A program made the translations under genes and the position numbers. 64,000 nt of DNA. It comes from Sphingomonas_Q fennica_A (GTDB lineage: Bacteria; Pseudomonadota; Alphaproteobacteria; Sphingomonadales; Sphingomonadaceae). Below the pieces are notes generated by a model. It searched no databases, was not told where the DNA came from, and worked only from the letters and a program-made list of their open reading frames with translations. Every line of letters begins with the position of its first letter. The stretch's first letter is position 1. The stretch lies in assembly GCA_036946415.1 (NCBI GenBank), contig JAQIJD010000006.1, positions 120,545-184,544 of the forward strand, given 5' to 3'. Of the stretch, positions 55,306 to 64,000 are shown piece by piece.

Positions 55306-55659
55306 TTATAAGACTGGTGCTATGGCCTTGAACGTTTCTATCAGCATTCGATCAGCGACCGGCTTATGTAAAACCGGCATGTTCGGGGAAGATGGCTGAA
55401 ACCCACGTGGCTCTCCGGTTACGAACATGACTGGTATCCGCCCGAGTTCGGCGATGATCCTGGCAACGGCTGCGGGGCCGGTGCCTGTTCGCAGGTTCAC
55501 ATCCGAGACGATGACAGCAGGCGGACGACGGAAAGCATGATCGACCGCCTCATCCTCTGTCGCCGCCATATCGGTCGATACCGCCCCAGCCGTTTCGACC
55601 AATTGGGCGATATGATCGGCGATGATCCAATCATCTTCGATGATAAGAACGTGGCACAT
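55306..55659 (-). CDS. Single-domain response regulator
   Basis: 117 aa receiver domain alone: CHVLIIEDDWIIADHI (acidic pocket Glu-Asp-Asp), AVIVSDVNLRTGTG with the phosphoacceptor Asp, PVMFVTGE with the conserved Thr, and HKPVADRMLIETF with the switch Lys. ATG 55659 gives the compact start common to this family; an ATG six codons upstream is in frame. It lies just downstream of the LOV-HWE kinase gene and is its likely phosphorylation partner, feeding general-stress or light signalling. Confidence 0.9.
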   Translation of the reverse strand: MCHVLIIEDDWIIADHIAQLVETAGAVSTDMAATEDEAVDHAFRRPPAVIVSDVNLRTGTGPAAVARIIAELGRIPVMFVTGEPRGFQPSSPNMPVLHKPVADRMLIETFKAIAPVL

Positions 55660-55758
55660 GGTCGTGTCACAATGCATTAAGGCAAAGAGGGTTCGCTTCG
55701 CGCTGTCATTTTTGCTGATCGTGACGCATCGATCACGGCTCCGGCCGAAGCCTGCGGG

Positions 55759-57249
55759 TCAGACCGCCGCCTCGATCTCGAAGCGAACGCCGCTCGGGTG
55801 GTAATGCAACACGGCATCGCCCCGGACATGTCGGCGCAGCATACGCTCGATCATGCGCGTGCCGAAGCCGGTTCGGGTGGGAGGCGTCACGGCCGGGCCG
55901 TCATGCTCGCCCCAGCAGAAGAAAAGGTGACGCTCGCCCTTACGCTGCTTGATCGACCATTCGATCGCGACCCGGCCTTCCGGCACTGACAGCGCGCCGT
56001 ATTTGATGGCGTTGGTCGCCAGCTCGTGCAGCGCCATTGCCAGCGCCAGCGTGATCTCCGGGGACAGCCGGACATGAGGCCCCGACGCGGTTAACCGGGC
56101 GGCATCCCGGTCCTTGAAAGGTAGCAGGGCCTTATCGACGATATCACCGATCGCCGCTCCTTCGACCTCATCCTGGATCAACAGCTCTTGCGCCGCCCCC
56201 AGATTGGCGATGCGGGCGGACACCGTGGTCGCCGCGTCATCGAGCGAGGTAGCCTGACGGATGGTCTGGCTGACGACGGCGTTCACGGTCGCCAGCGTAT
56301 TCTTGACCCGGTGAGTCAGCTCGCGCGCGAGAACGGCACGGTGTTCCTCGGCGAATTTGCGCTGGGAAATGTCGGTGGAAAAGCCTGTCATGGCGAGCGG
56401 TGTTCCGTCTGCCCGGTGTTGAAGCTCGCCCTGAACCGAAACCCACCGCTGTTCGCCTGAGGGCGTCAGAATACGATACTCGATATCGTAGGGCTCGTTC
56501 TGTCCGATCGTCCGATCGACCGCCGCCTGCATCGCCGGCAAATCTTCAGGATGGATCGCCGCCAACAACTCCTCATAGGTAAACGGCTCGCCGAGAGGCC
56601 GCCCGAACACACGCTTGCAGCCCGATGATGCTGTCAGCATCTGCTCGGGCAGATCGAGCGTCCATGTGCCGAGCCCGCCAGCCTTCAACGCCATACGCAA
56701 CCGGGCATTGTGCGACGCCAGGTCCGCGTCTCGCTGCGCCACCTCGGCCGCCAGCGCCTCGCGGTCCTGTTCAAGTTTCAGAACGCGGTGCCGCTCTACC
56801 GTCACGTCGATCTGCGAGGCAACGAAATAGCGCAGGCTGCCGTCCTCACAGAAGACCGGCGCCACCATCAGCCGGTTCCAGAACGGTGTTCCGTCACGCC
56901 GGTGATTAAGTAGATCCAGCTCGATCGGCTCACGCCGTTCGATAGCAGCCTTCAGCCGGGCCACGTCGTCGGGATCGGTCAGCGGTCCCTGCATGAAGCG
57001 GCAGTTTCGACCCAATACCTCGACGGCAGGGAAGCCGGTCAGCTTTTCAAACGCGGCGTTGACGTAAAGGAGCGGGCAGTCGGGAAGGGTCGGATCGCTG
57101 ACGACCATCGCAACCGGCGTCATCTTGAAGCCGGTCTGCATCGGATCGCAGGCATTTAGCCCGGCCGAATAGGCATCGATCGCCGCTTGAACCTCGAGGG
57201 GCGGCGTGAACGGTTGGATGGGTGGAGGGTCTAGCGGTTCTCGGTCCAA
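55759..57249 (-). CDS. Blue-light sensor LOV/PAS HWE-type histidine kinase
   Basis: 496 aa cytoplasmic kinase. A LOV domain (about residues 35-150) has the flavin-Cys motif GRNCRFMQGP, so it should form the cysteinyl-flavin adduct in blue light; a second PAS domain (LGTWTLDLPEQMLTASSGCK ... GFSTDISQRKFAEEH) follows, then the HWE/HisKA_2 dimerisation helix ELTHRVKNTLATVNAVVSQT with the phospho-His and an ATPase domain (MALHELATNAIKYGALS, GFGTRMIERML). Downstream lies the single-domain response regulator; upstream a LOV hybrid kinase. Confidence 0.92.
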   Translation of the reverse strand: MDREPLDPPPIQPFTPPLEVQAAIDAYSAGLNACDPMQTGFKMTPVAMVVSDPTLPDCPLLYVNAAFEKLTGFPAVEVLGRNCRFMQGPLTDPDDVARLKAAIERREPIELDLLNHRRDGTPFWNRLMVAPVFCEDGSLRYFVASQIDVTVERHRVLKLEQDREALAAEVAQRDADLASHNARLRMALKAGGLGTWTLDLPEQMLTASSGCKRVFGRPLGEPFTYEELLAAIHPEDLPAMQAAVDRTIGQNEPYDIEYRILTPSGEQRWVSVQGELQHRADGTPLAMTGFSTDISQRKFAEEHRAVLARELTHRVKNTLATVNAVVSQTIRQATSLDDAATTVSARIANLGAAQELLIQDEVEGAAIGDIVDKALLPFKDRDAARLTASGPHVRLSPEITLALAMALHELATNAIKYGALSVPEGRVAIEWSIKQRKGERHLFFCWGEHDGPAVTPPTRTGFGTRMIERMLRRHVRGDAVLHYHPSGVRFEIEAAV

Positions 57250-57462
57250 AGCGGGAACAGACTATATCTTTGCTGGTACGGCCGCAATCGACACGATCAA
57301 GTCCGTTTGACCGCCTTGATCCGGGTCGATGCCGCGGCACGATCGGCCATCTTCAGCCATACTTCCTGCGCGCGATCGGCACGTTTCTGACACGATGACG
57401 AGAGTAAGCGACCACCTTTGCCGCGCGCAACGCTGCCGGATCGCGGGAATAGCTCTTCATCA

Positions 57463-59103
57463 TCATGCTCCGTGCGTGCCGACGCCGGTCGGCCCGTCAA
57501 TGACCTGCCGAACCTTCGTCGCCAGCTCAATACGCTTGTAGGGCTTTTGAATAAGTTCGAACTCGGCTCCGCGCGTATCGACGCGTTCAATCGAGGACTC
57601 GGCATAGCCGGTCGTCAGCAGGACATTCATGTTCGGCCGCCGGCGCTTGACCTCGCGCGCCAGCATTACGCCGTTCATGCCACCGGGCATGATGAGGTCG
57701 CTGAACAGGAGGTCAATCTTGCCGGCTCCGTCCAGCAGCTCCAGCGCCTGGCTGGCATTGTCCGCGCGCAGCACAGTGTAGCCGAACTCCGACAGCACCG
57801 TCTCGGCATAGTCGCCGACGTCGATCTGATCCTCGACCACCAGCACGGTTTCGTTGCCCCGCTTGTCGTCCATCTGACGAGGCGGTTTCGAACCCTGTGG
57901 CTCGGCCTTGGCATCTTCGCACGGAAACAGCATCCTGACCGTCGTGCCGTGGCCTTCTTCGGAATAGAGCCTGAGCGTGCCCCCGGACTGCTTCATGAAG
58001 CCGTAGACCATCGACAGGCCAAGGCCGGTGCCCTTGCCCTGATCCTTGGTGGTGAAGAACGGCTCGGTAACTCGCGTCAGCACCTCAGGCGACATGCCCG
58101 TGCCTTCGTCGGTGATCGTCACCATGACGTAATTACCGGGCTCCAGTTCGCCGAAGCCATGCTCGCCCTTTTCAACAGAGCGGTTTCCGACCTCGATCGT
58201 CACCTTGCCGCCGTCCGGCATGGCGTCGCGCGCGTTGAGAAGAATGTTGATGATCGCCAGCTCGGCTTGAGTCGGGTCGATCCGCGCGTTGCAGGTGCTT
58301 TCCTGATGCTTGATCGTAACGGAAACGAGGCCACCGGCGGTCCGCTCGATCAACGGACGAATTTCATCGACCAGATCGACAATATTGACGACCCGACCTT
58401 GCAGCTTCTGCTTGCGCGAAAAGGCGAGGAGTTGTTGGGTAAGCGTCGCCCCGCGCTCGGACGCTTGAAGAATCGCACGCATCGACCGTGCGCCCTTCTG
58501 AAAGTCGAAATTATCCCCGCGCTCCATGTTGTTGAGGACGACATCGGCGAAGCCTTGGATCACGGTCAGTAGATTGTTGAAGTCGTGCGCGACGCCCCCG
58601 GTGAGCTGACCGACCGCCTCCATCTTCTGGGCTTGGCGCAAGCCCTCCTCGGCATCGCGCCTGCGCGTCACATCGAGCTGCGAGCCGAAATAGTAGATCA
58701 GCTTGCCTTCGTTATCGAAGACCGGCGACATGAAAAGCGCGTTCCAGAATGCCGCGCCATTCTTCTTATAGTTCAGGATTTCGACAGCGGTTTCGCGCCG
58801 CTGCTCGATCGAGCGGCGTAGCTCGGAAATCGTGTCCTGATCGGTTTCAGGGCCTTGCAGCAGCCGGCAGTTCCGACCGACAAGCTCGTCCCAGTCATAA
58901 CCGGTCATACTCATGAAAGCCGGATTGGCGAACACGATCGGATTGTCGGGCAGGTTTGGATCGGTGACGATCATCGGCATCCGCGTCGTCTTCACCGCCG
59001 CGAAGAAGATGCTGTTGCTGTCGTCCGCCATGTCATGATTGGCGGCACCTACCAGATGTGGGGGCGGTGCGCCCTTCGGCGATTCAGGGGTCGGGTCAGC
59101 CAT
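57463..59103 (-). CDS. LOV-domain hybrid histidine kinase
   Basis: 546 aa. N-terminal LOV domain with GRNCRLLQGPETDQ (photoactive Cys), HisKA domain QLTGGVAHDFNNLLTVIQGF with the phospho-His, HATPase_c (INILLNARDAMPDGG, DEGTGMSPEVL, GKGTGLGLSMVYGF), then a receiver domain (VLVVEDQIDVGDYAE, LLFSDLIMPGG with the acceptor Asp, QKPYKRIEL). Start ATG 59103 (MADPTPESP) is preferred: the longer in-frame extension runs back through the palindrome at 59244-59268. No membrane segments. Two LOV kinases side by side, one HWE and one hybrid, suggest integrated blue-light signalling. Confidence 0.92.
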   Translation of the reverse strand: MADPTPESPKGAPPPHLVGAANHDMADDSNSIFFAAVKTTRMPMIVTDPNLPDNPIVFANPAFMSMTGYDWDELVGRNCRLLQGPETDQDTISELRRSIEQRRETAVEILNYKKNGAAFWNALFMSPVFDNEGKLIYYFGSQLDVTRRRDAEEGLRQAQKMEAVGQLTGGVAHDFNNLLTVIQGFADVVLNNMERGDNFDFQKGARSMRAILQASERGATLTQQLLAFSRKQKLQGRVVNIVDLVDEIRPLIERTAGGLVSVTIKHQESTCNARIDPTQAELAIINILLNARDAMPDGGKVTIEVGNRSVEKGEHGFGELEPGNYVMVTITDEGTGMSPEVLTRVTEPFFTTKDQGKGTGLGLSMVYGFMKQSGGTLRLYSEEGHGTTVRMLFPCEDAKAEPQGSKPPRQMDDKRGNETVLVVEDQIDVGDYAETVLSEFGYTVLRADNASQALELLDGAGKIDLLFSDLIMPGGMNGVMLAREVKRRRPNMNVLLTTGYAESSIERVDTRGAEFELIQKPYKRIELATKVRQVIDGPTGVGTHGA

Positions 59104-59243
59104 TAAATCTCGGGCGCTAGAGGATGGCATGCCCCGAAGCGCCGGCCGATTGGCCGTCAACTGCCTAGACATTGTGTTGTTCCAAAAGGTCGGGCCTGCT
59201 TGGGTGAGGCTTCGCTGGTGTCTTGATTGCTGTTTTCGACCGG

Positions 59244-59268
59244 TGTTACAACCGAACGGTTGTGACAC
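59244..59268. promoter_or_regulatory. Palindrome bracketing the LOV cluster, copy 2
   Basis: TGTTACAACCGAACGGTTGT plus GACAC, with arms ACAACCG/CGGTTGT around AA. It lies in the divergent region between the LOV hybrid kinase and the DUF8021-like gene, so it is well placed as an operator for one or both. Confidence 0.6.
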
Positions 59269-59383
59269 AGCGCGATGTCGGCTTCTGACCCTTACGATCC
59301 TAAAAGCCGCCTGACGGAAATGTCCCTAATTGGACCTGTTCCGGACGGTTGGCTGCAGCCGCCGTACCGGCAGGTCCGCCTCC

Positions 59384-60424
59384 ATGAATGAGCGACCGGT
59401 TTCAGCGAGCCGCAACAGCAGCGTGAATGACCAGGAATGGGTCCTCGTGGTCGCTTACACGCCACATTTCGCACATGCTGTTCCGGTTGCGCATACCGAC
59501 AAGTTGCTATTGCGCAACTCGGCTAGCCGCTCGGATTTGGGCGGGGTAATACACGATTCCACGCCACTTCCTTGGCATTGCTTATTGGAAAGCTCATTGG
59601 AACAGATAGCCAAGGCCTATCTCTTGGCCTATCAGCAGAGAAACACCGCGCTTGCACCATTCGCGTCGTCGGTGCGCTATTCCGAGAATAACGTCCTGAT
59701 GGAGTTTCCCGATGGTTCGTGGGATACCGTCACCCGGACAGAGGGGGAGCCGTTGATCTTGTCCGATCCGGTCCTCGGCACTGCGGCGATCTTTATAACC
59801 GTCTTCCATCTCGATACGCCATCGTTCCTTGCCGTGCGGCTCGGCATCACCGAAGGGCAGATTCACGAGGTCGAACACATCCTTTCGACCCGGCGGAACG
59901 TCTCGACGCCACCAGAGCCGTTCGGCAATGCCCACTCCTTCGTCCGCGACCCGGCGATGCTTGCACCCGTCGCGCCAGAGGAGCGAATGTCGCGCGACGC
60001 GATGGTCCGTATGGCTAACGCCTATTTCTCGACGCTCGAAAACAACAACGGCGAATTACGCGGTGGCATCCGTTTCACGCCCGACTGCGTTCGCCATGAG
60101 AACGGTCTAAAACGCGGCGATGTTGAGGCCGATTTCCGTCTCGGCCCTTATCGCGCCAACGACCGCGTCCGCGATCGTGATTTCATACTCGTGGACGAGA
60201 GGCGATCGATCGTGCTGGCGCGCGGTTTCATCGATCACAAGGGCGCACTCGACACCTTTACGCTGACCGACGGCACACCTGGGCGGTCTATCTTCCGGGA
60301 ACCACACACTTGGGCACTGCTTGAAGCTTTCAAGATGCGGAGCGGAGCAATTAGCGCGATCGAAGCGGTCTTTTATGGGGCACCTTACTACCAGCGATCG
60401 CCATGGACGGCGCCGCGCGCTTGA
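59384..60424 (+). CDS. DUF8021/SnoaL-like domain protein
   Basis: 346 aa cytoplasmic protein. The C-terminal two thirds read HSFVRDPAMLAPVAPEERMS, AMVRMANAYFSTLENNNGEL, FTPDCVRHENGLKRGD, RVRDRDFILVDERRSIVLAR and ISAIEAVFYGAPYYQRSPW, the layout of DUF8021 proteins with a nuclear-transport-factor-2-like fold. The N-terminal 120 residues are distinct. Start ATG 59384 (MNERPVSAS) is chosen; an earlier in-frame start reads through the divergent promoter. Function unknown; relatives accompany esterases and ester-degrading clusters. Confidence 0.65.
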   Translation: MNERPVSASRNSSVNDQEWVLVVAYTPHFAHAVPVAHTDKLLLRNSASRSDLGGVIHDSTPLPWHCLLESSLEQIAKAYLLAYQQRNTALAPFASSVRYSENNVLMEFPDGSWDTVTRTEGEPLILSDPVLGTAAIFITVFHLDTPSFLAVRLGITEGQIHEVEHILSTRRNVSTPPEPFGNAHSFVRDPAMLAPVAPEERMSRDAMVRMANAYFSTLENNNGELRGGIRFTPDCVRHENGLKRGDVEADFRLGPYRANDRVRDRDFILVDERRSIVLARGFIDHKGALDTFTLTDGTPGRSIFREPHTWALLEAFKMRSGAISAIEAVFYGAPYYQRSPWTAPRA

Positions 60425-60558
60425 TCTAGCGTTTGTGGTAGCAGGAAACCGCAGTCGGGAGAGCAGCTGTTCCAAAAATTCTGGATCTCTCGACTGCCGG
60501 GGTCGAGCCGGCCCGGCGTCTGTCGTTTTGGCGGGAAGGGTCGGCAGCGATCGGCGGA

Positions 60559-61419
60559 ATGCACGCCTCCGGCGATCGTCACGAAAGTTTTAATGGTAAT
60601 GCCCGGCTGGCGTCCCTCGGCCGGCTGAAACTCGGCCGGATCATGGTCAGCGCGCATGAGGCCCGCTGGACCCACGAATTAATGCGCACCGCGGACGCTG
60701 GCTTCGTGCGGCTGGTGATTCAATGCGGCGGTACCGCCGAGATCGAACAAGGCGACGCTCGCTTCTTGCTGCGCCCGGGGGAATGGACGGCGCTCCACGC
60801 CAGCCGCCCCCACACCATCCGCTCGCAGGGCGACATGGACGAAATAATCGTGATCGTGCCGCGCGCCGCGCTGCCCCCCAGCCTATTCGACGCCTCGCTA
60901 CAGCTAAGCGGCGCGCACAGTGCCGGCAGCGCTCTGGGGCGCTTGGCAACTTCCTTCGCGCGATCGATGCTCGATTTCGACGATGCGGCGGGTTCGCAGG
61001 TCGACGAGCATCTTGATCATGCCGGGCTGGAGATCATCGCTGCCCTGCTGCGCGATCGGCTAAAGGGGCGGCCCGCATCGTCCTGCCGGGATCTACGCGC
61101 CGAACAGGTGGAGGCCTATGTCAGGCGGCACTATGCGGAACCAGACCTGACCGTAGCGACGATCGCCGCAGCGCTGTCCTGTTCGCGACGGTATGTGCAT
61201 GCGCTGTTCGAGGGGAGGGGCAGCGTTCACCGGCTAATTTGGCAGACAAGGCTGGATCAGGCGGCGAAGGATCTGCGGCAGCTCGATCGCAAAGACGCCA
61301 GCATCACCGTCATAGCGCTCGCCAACGGCTTCAGCTGCCCGGCCCATTTCAGCAGACTGTTCCGCGCCACCTTCGACACCACGCCCCGCGATTATCGTCG
61401 GCTAGCGCTGAATAGCTGA
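60559..61419 (+). CDS. AraC-family transcriptional regulator
   Basis: 286 aa. N-terminal cupin-like domain (GGTAEIEQGDARFLLRPGEW, SRPHTIRSQGDMDEIIVIVP) resembling the AraC_binding_2 type, and a C-terminal AraC HTH pair: LTVATIAAALSCSRRYVHAL and ITVIALANGFSCPAHFSRLF followed by RATFDTTPRDYRR. It is convergent with the DUF3237/esterase operon and is its likely regulator. Confidence 0.9.
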   Translation: MHASGDRHESFNGNARLASLGRLKLGRIMVSAHEARWTHELMRTADAGFVRLVIQCGGTAEIEQGDARFLLRPGEWTALHASRPHTIRSQGDMDEIIVIVPRAALPPSLFDASLQLSGAHSAGSALGRLATSFARSMLDFDDAAGSQVDEHLDHAGLEIIAALLRDRLKGRPASSCRDLRAEQVEAYVRRHYAEPDLTVATIAAALSCSRRYVHALFEGRGSVHRLIWQTRLDQAAKDLRQLDRKDASITVIALANGFSCPAHFSRLFRATFDTTPRDYRRLALNS

Positions 61420-61428
61420 GCAGCGCCG

Positions 61429-61890
61429 TCAGCGGGCTTCAAAGTATGTCATCCGCCGGATCGAACCGTCAGACGACGCAATCGTGCCGATAAACATGGA
61501 CTCGTTAAGCCAACCGTGTGGCCCCTGGCGGTCCGCATCGAAAACCGCTTGGAAGCGAGCATAGCCGTCTGGGCGGACGTAGCCGTTTAGGTGGGTGTAG
61601 AGCCATTCACCATCGGCCGCGCGCAGCATCAAGCGGCTGAACAATTCTTCGATACCATCCGAGCGGACAAGGCCGAACTCGCCGCCCCCGTCGGGATAAA
61701 CGGAACCGGTGAGCGTTGGCCCGCTGATCCGCCCACCAGTGATACGCTGATGAATGCGCCTGCCGTGCGGGGTATGCTCCGTCAGCCGCGGCTCGAGCGT
61801 CAAGTCGATCTCGAATGCAAATACGAGATCGATGGCGCCGCGGAGATCACGGGTACTGATCGCGGGCGGCACGAAGACATGAGCCATCAC
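61429..61890 (-). CDS. DUF3237 domain protein, copy 1
   Basis: 153 aa beta-barrel-type protein: IDLVFAFEIDLTLEPRLTEH, RITGGRISGPTLTGSVYPDG, GEWLYTHLNGYVRPDGYARF and ASSDGSIRRMTYFEAR, typical of DUF3237. It starts four bases inside the second DUF3237 gene, so the two paralogues are co-translated. Family members occur in aromatic or polyketide-degradation clusters without known activity. Confidence 0.82.
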   Translation of the reverse strand: MMAHVFVPPAISTRDLRGAIDLVFAFEIDLTLEPRLTEHTPHGRRIHQRITGGRISGPTLTGSVYPDGGGEFGLVRSDGIEELFSRLMLRAADGEWLYTHLNGYVRPDGYARFQAVFDADRQGPHGWLNESMFIGTIASSDGSIRRMTYFEAR

Positions 61891-62423
61891 AGCACCTCAT
61901 AATAGGTAAAGAGGGTATGATCCGGGGCGCTGTAGCGTTGGGCGTGCCCGACAATGATCGTGCGCGACAGCCACTCGTGGGGGCCGCAGGGCGCATCGAA
62001 CAGCGGGGCGGGACGGACGCGCATCGGCACCGGCCGATTGGCGGCATCGGCGAAGCTCTGCTGGGGGGGCTCGCCGATAGCGCGCGGTGGCGATGGCGAC
62101 CAGAAGCTGCCGCCGTCGAGACGCTTCATGAAGCCGCGCTGCATGACGTATATGCGCGCGCCGTCCGTTGCCTCGATCGCGTAGGAGGCATCGAGACCGG
62201 TCACCGCGCCGAAATCGGCCCCGCTGTAAGGCACGACGATTCCGGCGAGGCGCGGTCCCCATACCTCCCCGCCGATCGGTGGAACGAAGGCCCGCTGGCT
62301 CGGCGAATCGATGATGATCCGCTCGCGGAAGAACAGGCTGACCGAAAAGGCGTAGCGCAGGGCGATGCCACACGTGCCCGCGTCGCCGGGGAAGGACAGG
62401 TCGTCGTCGGGCGGGGCAGTCAT
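61887..62423 (-). CDS. DUF3237 domain protein, copy 2
   Basis: 178 aa, related to the neighbouring gene: LRYAFSVSLFFRERIIIDSP, VPPIGGEVWGPRLAGIVVPY, IYVMQRGFMKR and EWLSRTIIVGHAQRYS with the closing FTYYEVL. The start overlaps the esterase stop by four bases. Two diverged DUF3237 copies in one operon suggest a heterodimer or different substrates. Confidence 0.8.
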   Translation of the reverse strand: MTAPPDDDLSFPGDAGTCGIALRYAFSVSLFFRERIIIDSPSQRAFVPPIGGEVWGPRLAGIVVPYSGADFGAVTGLDASYAIEATDGARIYVMQRGFMKRLDGGSFWSPSPPRAIGEPPQQSFADAANRPVPMRVRPAPLFDAPCGPHEWLSRTIIVGHAQRYSAPDHTLFTYYEVL

Positions 62424-63938
62424 GCCGGTATCCAGTCCGCATCTAGAGGAAGACGATGGTCGATAACGTGTGGCGGCGTGGCGAGCGCCAGGACGGCGGG
62501 ATTATCCGGACGGTAGGCCGGCCACGCCGGAACTGGCGGCGGGGCGTCTGCCATACTGCCGGTGGTGGCGAAATGAACCCACGCGTCTCGCATCGTGCGG
62601 CCCAGCGCCTGCGCGTCCGGCGATGGATCGGCGAACGGTCCACCCGTAGCGAAGACGTAGCCCGTCTCCGACGAATGGACCGCGCCGACACGGCCGCCGA
62701 GCGCAGGACTCGAATGGTCGAAGCGGTAGGCGAAGACTGGCGCGCGCCCCGCCGCCGAATGGCGTGCCGCCTGCGCTAGCACCGGCGCCCCGATCGACCA
62801 GTCCGACACCAGACGCATGAGAAGCCGACTGGGCGAGGCGTCCGGATCGTCGGCGCGGTATGCGGCTAGATGCCGGGGCGCATCCGCGATCGGAAGCCGC
62901 TCGACCCGTTCCGCCACTCCCGCCTCGTCGAGATCGAGCAGTCCCGTATCCCGGCCTGGGAAGAAGGCCATATCTTCCCGGTTCCAACCGATTAGCAACG
63001 GGACGGCAGCTGCCTGCGGGGCGCTGTTGGGCGCGAACGGATGGCGCGGCATCAACGTCGGATCGATGACCGGCGCGAAGCCAGCGAGATGCGTGAACCG
63101 CCGCGGCGGGCTGGCGATCCGGATGCGGTGATAGGCATGCAACAGCCGGCGCACGTCCATCCGGCGCAGGTCGTTCACGGTCGCGGAGGTCAGTCCCACG
63201 TCCGCCAGCAGCCGTCCGCTGATCGCGCTCGCCTCGTCGCGCTCCATGATCCGAAGGCACGGGCCGCTCTGGCTGCCAGCGCGGTGGATAAGGCCGGTGG
63301 CGGCAGGCGATGCCATCAGCCAGGCGGTCTTCATGCCTCCGCCCGACGCCCCGAACACCATCACCCGGCGTGGATCGCCGCCGAAGCTGGCGATGTTGTC
63401 CTGCAACCCAGGCGAGCGCCATCACGATGTCCAGCATGCCGGCGTTACCCGACTGGCGGAAACCGGGGGCGATATCGTCCAGATGGGTGAAACCGAAGAG
63501 GTTGAGCCGGTGATTGAGGCTGATGACCACCACGTCGCCGCGCGCAGCCAGCTTCGCCCCGTTGCCGCTTGCGCCGCTGCCGACCATGAAGAAGCCCGGA
63601 TGCAGCCAAACCATGACCGGGCGCAGCCGATCGGGGGCGGGATCGGCCGTCCAGACGTTAAGCCGTTGACAATCCTCGTCCTCCACGCCCGGCGGCGTGC
63701 CCCCGAAGCCCATCTGCTCGAGAATGATGCCGTAGCCGGGCGGATCGTTGGCCGGGTCGGACTGGGGAGCCAGCGGGCCGAAGGCGTCCGCCGCGCGAAC
63801 GCCGGCCCACGGTTCCGGTGCTACTGGCGCCTCGAACCTGTTGGCCCGGGCGTAGGGTATGCCCAGAAAGGCCAATACGCCGTCCTGTCGGACGCCGCGC
63901 ACGCGACCATAAGCGGTTTCAATGACGTCAGCCGGCAT
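62420..63938 (-). pseudogene. Type-B carboxylesterase split by one extra base
   Basis: Restored length about 505 aa. First part (ATG 63938): AYGRVRGVRQDGVLAFLGIP, CQRLNVWTADPAPDRLRPVM, WLHPGFFMVGSGASGNGAKL and NHRLNLFGFTHLDD, all carboxylesterase type-B marks. Second part in another frame: QDNIASFGGDPRRVMVFGAS with the nucleophile Ser in GASGGG, then FAPVIDPTLMP and the His region VHSSETGYVF. The junction is GGGTTGCAGGAC, where one T (63405 or 63406) is extra relative to the expected WVQDNIASFGG. Either an indel error or inactivation. Head of the DUF3237 operon. Confidence 0.8.
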
Positions 63939-64000
63939 GGCGGGCTCCGTCCGGGGTGGTGGGAAGGGCGGATCGCGTGCCGATCAGCAGCGGCAGGACC
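63928..64000 (-). CDS. Possible C-terminal end of an upstream gene (cut by window edge)
   Basis: The reading frame from 63999 gives VLPLLIGTRSALPTTPDGAR and HAG before a stop at 63928-63930, overlapping the esterase start by 11 bases. A hydrophobic run then a short tail could be the end of a transporter, but only 23 residues are visible. Confidence 0.3.
   Translation of the reverse strand, partial: VLPLLIGTRSALPTTPDGARHAG

Noticed and set aside
57297..57605. 102-codon minus-strand frame between the two LOV kinases
   Set aside because: Half of it lies inside the hybrid kinase gene; the rest has no clear start. A very short real peptide here cannot be excluded.

Overview
The window is GC-rich and nearly every gene, with its overlaps, looks like a Sphingomonas-type alphaproteobacterium (Sphingomonadaceae). 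The clues are a complete mra/mur/fts (dcw) cluster, a very large glutamate dehydrogenase, LOV-domain histidine kinases, DUF3489/DUF2924/serine-recombinase genes and sphingomonad-style inverted intergenic repeats. The assignment rests on gene content, not on a database search.

1-17.6 kb is the dcw cluster, all on the minus strand. In transcription order it runs mraZ, rsmH, ftsL-like, ftsI, murE, murF, mraY, murD, ftsW, murG, murC, a 66-aa conserved small ORF, murB, ddl, ftsQ, ftsA and the start of ftsZ. Most neighbours overlap by 1 or 4 bases, implying one translationally coupled operon for peptidoglycan precursor synthesis and septation. murE carries one extra base in a six-G run; because MurE is essential this is probably a sequencing error.

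17.9-37.9 kb is ordinary chromosome: two membrane/periplasmic hypotheticals, a nucleotidyltransferase-like protein, cysK, a Y-family DNA polymerase, a lysozyme-inhibitor-like lipoprotein, a cation efflux protein, purL-anmK, a five-gene operon with a Fur-box-like upstream site (PepSY membrane protein, DUF2271, DUF4198, ApbE, flavoprotein reductase), the large NAD-glutamate dehydrogenase, a PAS protein and tRNA-Thr(CGT).

37.9-55.2 kb is an accessory region that starts at the tRNA-Thr gene. It holds a serine recombinase cassette, a dGTPase-like gene with a broken 5' end, a conserved protein of unknown function, a 1140-aa TM0106-type nuclease-helicase divergent from a WYL regulator, a DUF3892 plus 'SAISGRYVT'-repeat small-gene pair, an RmuC homologue, an ImmA/IrrE-like protein that has lost its HExxH site together with a co-translated partner, a frameshifted tyrosine recombinase and an IS3-family element. 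One palindrome (ACGACAGATCCTGTCG) occurs just ahead of the WYL gene's preferred start and again upstream of the small-gene pair, suggesting a WYL-controlled, defence-like module. This is the best candidate for an undescribed system here.

55.3-64 kb holds a blue-light signalling cluster (single-domain response regulator, LOV-HWE kinase, LOV hybrid kinase) bracketed by two copies of another palindrome. It is followed by a DUF8021-like protein, an AraC regulator, two DUF3237 proteins and a type-B carboxylesterase split by one base.

Four genes are interrupted by small indels or a stop (murE, dGTPase, integrase, esterase), so base-level accuracy of the assembly should be checked before any is treated as a true pseudogene.
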